Assembly (NCBI GenBank): GCA_963556145.1
Contig: OY744463.1
Span: 3,844,001 to 3,908,000 of the forward strand
DNA from: Hygrocybe punicea
Lineage: Eukaryota > Basidiomycota > Agaricomycetes > Agaricales > Hygrophoraceae
Reading direction: 5' to 3'
DNA length: 64,000 bases
Under the pieces are notes generated by a model. That model ran no database searches and was not told where the DNA came from. It saw only the letters and a list, made by a program, of their open reading frames with translations. Shown one piece after another: positions 56,080-64,000 of the stretch; position 1 is the first letter of the stretch; every line of letters begins with the position of its first letter. Both the position numbers and the translations under genes were made by a program.

Positions 56080-59000
56080 ATGGCTGTTCCCAAGAAGAAA
56101 TCCACCATTAGAAAAAAGAAATCCACCGCTACCAAGCCTGCCAAGGCGGCCAAAGCTGCAGCTGCCCATCATATTAGCAGAATGGCATCCTTAGCGACAA
56201 TACCTGCACTGTCACTGTCCTCATCAAGGGATCAGTCTCGACAAGCTAGTGTTAGTGATGAAGAGGACAATACCACTTCACATATTGGGGAAGTTCTCAA
56301 GGATGATACTGATTTTGTAATGGAGGAGGTTGCTTCACTGGAGGCAATTGATGTCGATCCAGAAGAGGAAGATGTATCTGAGAGTGACGAAGATGAAATC
56401 AGTAAGGCCTGGTCCTTGTATGCCCAACAATTGACCATCACATGTACCATAGAAAGACTCTCGAAGGACTGGACATCTCCGATATATGCCTTTTTTAAGG
56501 CCATACCCGATGTCAAATATGTCAAGAATTGCCATTGCCATAGCTTTGTGTGCCTTGCAAAAAGCTGTCGAGCAAAAACAAGGGCAGTGAGGTGATTTCT
56601 CAATAAGGGAGACTTGAAGTCAACCAGCAACATGCACAAGCATGCAAAGAAATGCTGGGGCACCGATGTCGTAGCTGATGCCGATGAAGCGAAATCAGCA
56701 CAAGATGTGTGAGCAACAACTGTTCGGGGAATACTGCAGCCCACAGTGATTACAGCGGTATTTGCAAGGAAAGGAAAAGGAACAGTAATGTACTCACACC
56801 GTCAGCATGCAAAAACTGAATCCCGGGCTGAAATTGTGTGCTGGCTGTTGGAGAGCATGTGGCCCTTTAACATTGTGAAGGATTGCAGGTTTCAATCGCT
56901 GATGAAAATGGGGAGGCCAGGGTATTTCATACCTTCTCCATCTACAGTATCTCAGGACATCAGACAGGTCTTTGCAAAAACTTGTGAGCGAGTCGCAAAG
57001 ATCTTGCAGGAGCATGAGGGTACACTTAGCTTCGAGACAGATGCTTGGACATCTCCAAACCATAAGGCATTCATTGCCTTAACAGTGCATCTTGAACACA
57101 ACGGCGTCCCACTTTGCATGATACTCGATGTCGTTGAAGTTGCCAAGTCACATTCAGGCACTAACTTGGCCTGTGCATTTGCACAAGTTTTAGAAGACTT
57201 TGGAATATCGGACAAGGTCAGTTCCAACAGATTATCGAACAACACTCACTGATGCATCCAGATACTGAGCATTGTTTGTGATAATGCCTCTGTGAACGAC
57301 ACCATGATTGACTCGCTTGCTGACCTTCTCGAGAGCTTCCCTGGCGCTGAAAACAGGATGTGTTGCTTTGCACATATCGTTAATCTAATTGCCAAGAGTG
57401 TGATACATCAGTTCAATGTCCTGAAAGGTCAAGCCAACGAAGCCTTGAGCCAGGCACAATGCGAGTTGATGGAGCTTGCAGAGGGGATTGATATGGAGGA
57501 AATGCTGACAGAGGTGGAGAGAGACGCCGATGATGACGATGACGATGATAACAAGGATGGATGGGTTGATGAGCATGAAGGCCTCTCGCTGAAAGACCGA
57601 GAGACTTTGGATAACAGTACATGACCGGTGAAGCTCGTTCTCGTTAAGGTGCGTTCCCTCTCAAAATCTATAGTGCTTACCTGGTTCACAATCTCCCAGC
57701 TATGCAAGATCACGTTTGCAATTTTGCATTCCATAACAATCTTGCTGCCAGAATGGTTTGAAACGTTGTAGTGGTAGATCACGTGACCAGTCCCTTAGTC
57801 AGTAGCAGTTCCCGATGTAGTAGTCAGTTGATCCTTCCTATCCAGTCGACTTCCACCTCGAGTCCTGCGTGAGCCCCCGGAGAGGTACCTCGGTACCTCT
57901 CCAACGTTAGAGAGGGTGAAACTTGCAGCAAGGAAAATGCCGTGCGACATTGCAACCTGGTGGAACCCGACATATATTATGCTTGAGTTTGCAGTTGAAT
58001 ACCGGCGGGCAATTGATGACATAACGGGAGACAAGACCAGCGGCCTGCGCAAGTATGAGCTAAACGATCAAGAATGGGTGATTGCTAGCCAATTGTGTTG
58101 AGTTCTCAAAGTAGGTCTGTTTCTGGACCGATCTTTCCCATCTCATGTCATGGTTTTCAGGTCTTCAAAGATGCTACTCTGTTTTTCTCTTGGGCAACAC
58201 CTAACCTCGCCACTGTGATCCTGGCAATGGATCACATTGATGAAGTCCTTTCCACAGAATCTCTCGACCGAATGCTCAAGCCATCAATCCGTGCTGCCCT
58301 TTCACTCGGCAAGAAAACACTTAACAGGTACTACAACATGACAGACAGCTCAGAAGTCTACAGAATAGCAATGGGCAATTCTTTTAGAATGATTAAGCAC
58401 TCACACTGAACCCTCTTCTAGTATTGCATCCCCGGCACAAGCTACATTACTTCAAGCAAGCAAACTGGGAGCCAGAGTGGATTGAGACGGCAGAGTCGAT
58501 TGTCCACAGTGAGTTCCAGTGAACTTATGCTAATGAAGAGGAAAGCACAGATGAACAAGACCAGACATCACTCCCGACAGTACATGATATTCCTACATCG
58601 TTGTCTTTACTGACGCTGTCTGGAGGCACAGAACATTTTCAACAATTTACCTGCACTTGCAGCTCCCAAACTGTCTGAACTCCGAGGGGAGCTCGATCTG
58701 TACCTCTCAAGTGATCCAGAACATGTCAATGATGTCTTACTGTGGTGGTATCAGAAACGACACGTCTATCCTCGCCTCTCTCGCATGGCACGCAATTATC
58801 TTTGTATCCCCGGTATTCTGCCATTTCTAGCAGCACTATCCTCAACTAACCTTTTCCTCATAGCAACATCTGTTGATGTCGAATGCATATTCAGCCATGG
58901 TTGCATCCTTTTGTCACATATCCGAAATCGGCTCTCAGTTCAGTCAACTCAAGTGCTTCTCTGTCTCGGTGCATGGAGTGTATTGGGTTTGGTGAAAGAT

Positions 59001-59087
59001 GCAGATGTTACCTGTGTCACTGTGCTGCCTGAGGTTGAGGGAGAAGAAGAGGAGTTGGAAGAGGGCTGGGATGCAATCTCAAAATAG
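56080..59087 (+). pseudogene. hAT transposase gene, stop-riddled, split by a solo-LTR insertion
   Basis: A basic N-terminus (KKKSTIRKKKSTATKPAKAA) precedes an acidic stretch and a BED-like finger (CLAKSCRAKTRAV ... NMHKHAKKCWG, to about 56660). The catalytic region follows (FETDAWTSPNHKAFIALTVH; IVCDNASVNDTMIDSLADLL; FPGAENRMCCFAHIVNLIA; KMPCDIATWWNPTYIMLEFA), then the hATC dimerisation domain (SVDVECIFSHGCILLSHIRN). Introns are standard. In-frame TGA stops lie at 56593, 56710, 57622, 58099 and 58520, each where an arginine fits the family. The insertion 57767-57903 breaks the frame between WFET and VKLAAR; without it and one 4 bp duplicate, the frame is continuous. GGGTA-type subterminal repeats flank the gene (55880-56030 and 59160-59200), but exact element ends are unresolved. 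Confidence 0.8.
57767..57903 (+). mobile_element. Solo-LTR-like micro-element, copy 2, TSD ACGT
   Basis: Begins TGTAGTGGTAG and ends CCTCTCCA (137 bp). ACGT flanks it at 57763-57766 and 57904-57907. It lies inside the hAT coding region, and its removal restores the reading frame. Confidence 0.75.
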
Positions 59088-59204
59088 CGTATATTGTTAG
59101 GATATGTGCCAGTAGTAGGCAAACAACTTAAACCCGCAAGAAACCCATAAGAATAATAAGAGACCTGTATCCATACCCATAAATTTACTGACCCGCAGTC
59201 ACGG

Positions 59205-59339
59205 TGGAGTGGGCAGGGGAGCCCACTCAGGGTGTCATGGGGTGAACATCATGGTATGATAAGCTGAGTGTCTACTACAGGAATCACTACTAGATAGTCC
59301 TATGAACCATGGGATCCTATCACGTGACCTCCTACTACA
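59205..59339 (-). mobile_element. Solo-LTR-like micro-element, copy 3, TSD ACGG/ATGG
   Basis: On the minus strand it begins TGTAGTAGGAGGTCACGTGA, contains CTGTAGTAGACA and ends CCACTCCA (135 bp). The 4 bp flanks are ACGG (59201-59204) and ATGG (59340-59343), one C/T difference. Confidence 0.6.
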
Positions 59340-59466
59340 ATGGGTATGGGTATTTACAGGTGTGGGGAGTGGGAGAGGAAGAGGCAGGAGAAAAGGGTGG
59401 ATAGGTGGGATGTACATACCTGTCGCATTCCTGTCATCCTCATTGTCTTTGTCTTCAATCCGTCAT

Positions 59467-60612
59467 TAGGCAATGACATGGGTATACCCACGGGTGTCCC
59501 AAGGCCAACCCATACCTGGACCCGCTCCAACCCGTACCCATCTACCTGCGGGTCTTTTTTCAGTGGGTAGATGGCGGGTAGCGGCGGGTTGGGTACAGGT
59601 ATTGACCCACGCAGGAAACCCGGCGGGTTCCAGCCCAAATCTACCTCGCGTTGCTGACACACACGTCAATTGATGTGGCACTGTGCAAATGCGAGGAGTG
59701 GGGGGCTGGGAACCAGGCAACGGGTGGTTCTCGTGGGTGAGAGACTCTCGCTGTGCAAACGCAAGGAGTGGGGGGGGGCTGGGAACCAGGCGATGGTGGT
59801 TCTCATGGGCGAGAGACTCTCGCCCATCATATCCATCTCCTCATTCCCCACACCATCTCCCATTCTCCCCTTCCTCTCATCCTCCTTTGTTGTCTCGAAC
59901 CTTGCATACGCGTGAGCCCACATTTCGATGCCATTGAGCCTTGGCGTTCGCAGTTGTGGCGTCTGGATGGCGGCGTCATGATTCTGGGCTGATGTGGGTG
60001 CGTGTGGGCATGTAATTGGGGGGAACGGGGACTGGGGTGCATTTGGGCACATTCTGTTGCACGGGCACAGGCTTTGGGGCCTGTGTGGGCGTCAAATGGT
60101 CGGGTGTTGTGGGACCACGGTCTGGGACATGTTTGAACGCATTTTCTTGGCACGGGCACGGGGTTTGGGGCCGGGGTGGGACTTGAGATGCATTTGGACG
60201 CATTGTGCAGCGGGGATGGTGTGTTTGGGGCTGATGCGGGCGCATGATGCATCTCCCGTTGGGTTTTTGGCACGGGGGTTTGTGTTTGGGCACTATTTGA
60301 TGATGGAGTGTCATGCAACATATTAAAACATGGTTTCGCATGAGAATGGGGCCATTTGGGTCAACATAAAAATGCCGTTGGTGGGTGATGTTTGTGTCGA
60401 GGCAGAGGCGGTGGGCACTTGAAAACATGTTGGTAAGTGGTTGCGGCTGGGTTGTTGTGTCTGTTTGTGTTGATGCTGATATGCGGGTATGCCAAGACCC
60501 ACGGTCACAGGTACAGGTTTTGCCCAGGTCCAAAAAAGGTAACCCATACCTGTACCCAGCAGTACCTGTACCCACAACCCGTGCGGGTTACCCATACCCG
60601 TGTCATTGCCTA
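59467..60612. mobile_element. Non-autonomous hAT element, 8 bp TSD TCCGTCAT/TCCATCAT
   Basis: The termini are TAGGCAATGACATGGGTAT and the complement of TAGGCAATGACACGGGTAT. The flanking 8-mers TCCGTCAT (59459-59466) and TCCATCAT (60613-60620) differ by one transition. GGGTA/TACCC subterminal repeats link it to the hAT transposase family at 56080. It contains palindromic module K. No coding gene. Confidence 0.85.
59643..59697. repeat. Nested palindromic module, copy K
   Basis: Arm ACCTCGCGT (59643-59651), 11 bp, ACGTCAATTGATGT (59663-59676), 12 bp, arm ATGCGAGGA (59689-59697). Confidence 0.65.
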
Positions 60613-63284
60613 TCCATCATCCTCCTCCCGTCATTCCCTTTCCCATCGTCCCCATCATCCTCATCCCTGTTGTTCCCATCGCCGTCGTTCCTGTTCATGT
60701 TCCTGTTCCTGTTCCCGTCGTCCTTGTCACTGTCCTCATTGTTGTTGTCCTCTCATCCTCATTGTCATTGTCATCTCCATCTCTGTCCCCATCGTTGTTC
60801 TCGTTGTCCCCTGGATTGTTGTCACGGTCTCCATCGTCCTGTCATTCCATCACTGTCCATCTTCATCCCTGTCGTTGTCCCCTTGCTGGCCGTCTGTGTC
60901 CTCGTGGTCTGTCCTCATCATTGCCACTGTGGTTGTCTTGGCACTCTGTCCTGGCTGTTGGGGCATCCTTGTACCTGGGTTCACGGCATTGCAGCCTCGT
61001 TTCCGCCATCCTTGGGGTGGCCATTTTCGTTGGCTTCCGTTCTGTTTGCTGGCATGTTGTGTTCTGCTGTTGGGTGTTTGGATTCGCCCATTTGGTGTGG
61101 GGTAGCTGCAAAAGGTCAACAATTAGGAAAGAACACAAAAAAGTTAAAATCAGAAATTTACCTCAGGTACTCCTCTGCACCCATCTCCCATTGTTGACGC
61201 ATTGTTGAAAACAACAAGTCGAAGCTTGAACTTGCACAGGAAAGCCAACCAGCAGTTGCCGATTTCCCAAAAGGGTTCGAGTTGCCAAACATGGAAGTGT
61301 GGCTGAAGCTTTTGAATCTTCTGGCATGCACAACAATGCATGCATACCCAAAGTGAGATCCTCAAAAGATGTAAATATAGTATACCTACTGTCATGTCAA
61401 ATTTTGTATTTTATTCTGCCCTGCATCAAGAGCTATCCACAATTTATTCCATTCCCCTGCCAGAATTGGACCTTTAATGATATAACTTTGTCTTGAAAAT
61501 CTGGAATTAATCTAAGGAGTACTTGAATAAGTACTCATTGTTGTACACAAAAGTGCCTGATTGTTGGTGGACCAGGACCTATGTTGCAGCCGGCAAATGC
61601 ACAGAATTGTACATTGTGGATGACCCATCAACCAAAGTCCAAACTGCTGCTTTAACTTTGAACCTGTCATTTCTTGGCTACAATAGATGTCTGGGACCAC
61701 CAAGTGCCAGGCACTGATTATCAATACAATAGATACTTTACATAGTAGTTTCATGATTATTCTCATATTTTTCAGAGCAATATTGGTAAAGTTGCACTTT
61801 AAGGGTCTGAAATTGGCAGGGAGGTTTTAATGAATCATGGATATCTCTCTATGTAGGCCATAATAAAATACAAAATTTGTGGAGGATGTAGTTAGAGGCT
61901 AATTATATCCCTACATGGTCTTAAATGTGTTACACAGTGGTTGTGCTCCATGCAATTACACTGAGAAAAGTAAGATCTTGGTTACATATAAGGCAACTTG
62001 TGCCCATTTGGGCAATCGGCAACCTCCAGCATGGGTTCAAATCGTCATGTACTCCACGATGCATCTATGAGAATGGTGACAGCAACAACATGAAGTAGAT
62101 GCTAAGTACAAGTCTCAAAACTTACCATCTATTACTATGCTAACTAATATTGCTATTTTTATGTAGAACTTTCTCACTGCCATGCCAGTAATGCCCCGCA
62201 ACACACACAGCCACATCACATCATGGCAACGCCCAACTCAAGGGCTGAAACGATGGATGGCAGGCAACGATGACGACAAAGATGACAAGGGCAGAGATGG
62301 CCAATGAGGGGACAACAAGGGGACAACAGGATGACGGAGATGACGACGACCATCAGGATGACCATCCATGGCATGATGACCATCCAGGGGACAATGAAGA
62401 CAAGGATGGGGACAGAGATGTGGATGACAACAACAACAAGGACAATGATAACAACGACAATGAGGATGACGACAACGACAACGAGGATGATGACGACAAT
62501 GACAATAAGAACAATGACGAGGACAACAGGAATGACAGGTACGGGAACGACAGGGACGGGGATGACAGGGATGAGGATGGCGGAGACAAAGATAAAGATG
62601 ACAAGGACAAGGATAGCAGAGATGCAGACGATGGGGACGAGGACGATGGGAATGAGAGAGGTATGTACATCCCCTCCCAACCCTCCTCCCTCTCCCTCTC
62701 CCTCTCCCTCTCCCTCTCCCTCTCCCTCTCCCACTTCCTGCTGCCATTCCCTCCTCCCTGCCCTCCTCCCCTTCTCCCACACCCTCTCCCTGCTGCCACT
62801 GCCACTGCCACACCCACATCCCACACCCTCTTCCCACACCCACACCCACACCCACACCTACAGCCACTTCTACTCCCAGTCCCAGTCCCAGTCCCTGTAT
62901 TGTTTAATTATGTATTTGGATAAAATAATAATTAAATTGATATTTCCATTCTCAGTAATAGTGAGTGGATATGTAATGATTCCAATAGAGAGTGGAGTAA
63001 TATTAAATAAAAAAGGGACAAAATTCCAAGTGGGGTAATGTCTGATTGTGGTATAGATGTTGTTTGGGAAGAAGTAGCTCCTGTGAGGGATGAAGTTAAG
63101 AGTGAGATATTGTGAAATTTGGCTATTCCCTGTGCTTTGCATAATTGCATTTCAAATTATGTTACATTTGTGTGATGAACAAACAGACACATGTTCTTGA
63201 CTTTATATCGCAGTGTCTGAATAAATATTGGCTTGAGCTGTTGTGAGCACTGTCAATGTTGTCAATATTAAATACAAACAGGCA

Positions 63285-64000
63285 GAGTGATGGGTGGTGC
63301 AAGCCTGTGGACCAACATGGAGCCTGGTTGCAGCAAGAGCAACACCCCAGTCAACCCAATGCTGTGGCCAGAGCTGGACCCAGGTCAACCCAGTGCTGCA
63401 GCAATAGCTGGACCCCAGTCAACCCAATCATGCAGCCATAGCTGGACCTGGGTCAACCTACCCTGCAGCAAGAGCTGGACCCAGTCAACCCAATCCCGCA
63501 GCAAGAGATGGACCCTGGTCAATCTACCCCACAGCAAGAGCTGGACCCAGGTTAACCTGGTGCTGCAGCGAGGGCTGAACCCAGGTCAACCTGATCCTGC
63601 AGCGAGAGATGGACCCAGGTCAACCTGGTGTGGCAGCAAGAGCTGGACCCAGGTCAACCTGGTGCCACAGCAACAGCTGGACCCCGATCAACCCAATCGT
63701 GCAGTAATAGCTGGACCTGGGTCAACCTACCCTGCAGCAAGAGCTGGACCTGGGTCCACCCCATCCTGCAGCAACAGCTGGACCCAGGTCAACCTGAACC
63801 TGCAGCATGAGCTGGAACATGGTCTACCCAGTCCCACAGCAACAGCTGAAGCCAGATCAACCTACACTCCATGAACAGCTGGCCCTGGGTCAACCCATAT
63901 ATCCAGCAATAGCTGGTCTTGGTTAACCCACTGCATGGCAGTGCTGACTGCAGGTTGAGCTACCCAGCAGTCATTTAACAGCAAGAGCTGTACCTGGGTC
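63285..64000. repeat. 34 bp minisatellite in copy B
   Basis: Tandem 34 bp units around AGCTGGACCCAGGTCAACC and TGCAGCAA, about 20 units, running past the window edge. The unit aligns with the 33 bp unit of copy A's right arm (GCAGCAA...GGTTAAACTGG). Confidence 0.85.

Larger units (their letters stand above)
59340..64000. mobile_element. Palindromic foldback family, copy B (diverged, right end outside window)
   Basis: 59340-59466 plus 60613-61490 resemble the left arm of copy A (47850-48760): GATGTACATACCT, the GTCC-rich block, and GGCATGCACAACAATGCAT. 62218-63160 resembles the right arm (49850-50760): GATGACGGAGATGACGACGA, TAATTATGTATTTGGATAAA, AAATTCCAAGTGGGGTAAT. 63285-64000 is a 34 bp minisatellite like that of copy A. 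The two arms of B have diverged from each other, unlike those of A. The left minisatellite is missing. The loop (about 61490-62217) is AT-rich with no gene. A hAT element (59467-60612) is inserted in the left arm. Confidence 0.65.

Noticed and set aside
55871..59200. Exact ends of the autonomous hAT element (TAGTGTATACC at 55871 and ATAAATTTACTG near 59190)
   Set aside because: The candidate ends are only weakly complementary and the flanking 8-mers do not match, so I did not call boundaries.
60385..61208. Three frames of 202-270 residues, and similar ones at 62216-63038
   Set aside because: Low-complexity GTCC/GATGAC-rich arms of palindrome copy B; no motif and several frames open at once.
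1..64000. tRNA, rRNA or snoRNA genes
   Set aside because: No cloverleaf, rRNA block or box C/D pair stood out by eye. A covariance-model scan would be needed to exclude them.

Overview
The window looks like nuclear DNA of an agaricomycete (mushroom-forming basidiomycete). The genes are densely split by 45-70 bp GT-AG introns. The protein set fits: a Zn2Cys6/Fungal_trans regulator, a Dbl-type RhoGEF with a RanBD-like tail, a CCR4/NGL-type exonuclease, an M16 peptidase of the yeast YOL098C type, a NUFIP1/Rsa1 homologue and eIF3b. The mobile elements also fit: Helitron, hAT, Harbinger/PIF, foldback and a pol-less LTR element. I cannot name the species.

Layout. 1-2971 is the end of a Helitron. 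4374-13611 is a gene island with four genes: transcription factor (+), a hidden three-exon gene of unknown function (-), RhoGEF (+) and exonuclease (-). 13669-18495 is a second, decayed Helitron, split by a 1.7 kb foldback element that holds a 100-N gap. 18498-20778 is an element with long terminal inverted repeats ending about 70 bp from the next gene. 20991-29409 is a second island: M16 peptidase (+), NUFIP/Rsa1 (-) and eIF3b (+), the last two firing from a 108 bp divergent promoter. From 29410 to the end nearly everything is mobile or repetitive: MITEs, a Harbinger pair broken by a 3.1 kb foldback that itself carries a hAT element, a hAT with an exact 8 bp target duplication (37245-38813), a 44 bp minisatellite, a DUF6698-like gene, a 10.3 kb LTR-flanked element broken by a 5.1 kb palindrome, a CTG-rich tract cut by two hAT elements, a hAT transposase pseudogene, and a second, diverged copy of the palindrome family running off the right edge.

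The most unusual signal is a roughly 54 bp nested palindrome: a 9 bp arm, 11 bp spacer, 14 bp central palindrome around TCAATTGA, 11 bp spacer and the complementary 9 bp arm. It recurs at least eight times, plus degenerate copies, inside five unrelated non-autonomous elements. Other notable patterns are: premature stops in the mobile-element reading frames that are almost all TGA where the family has arginine (a CGA-to-TGA signature of CpG deamination); a micro-family of 135-147 bp solo-LTR-like insertions; a MITE with a perfect 60 bp stem; and two assembly gaps flanked by exact direct duplications, so both gaps are probably negative.

All calls come from reading the sequence by eye. Family names rest on motif memory, and no search was run. 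Splice sites were checked by reading-frame continuity for the transcription factor, the unknown gene, RhoGEF, the exonuclease, NUFIP and eIF3b.
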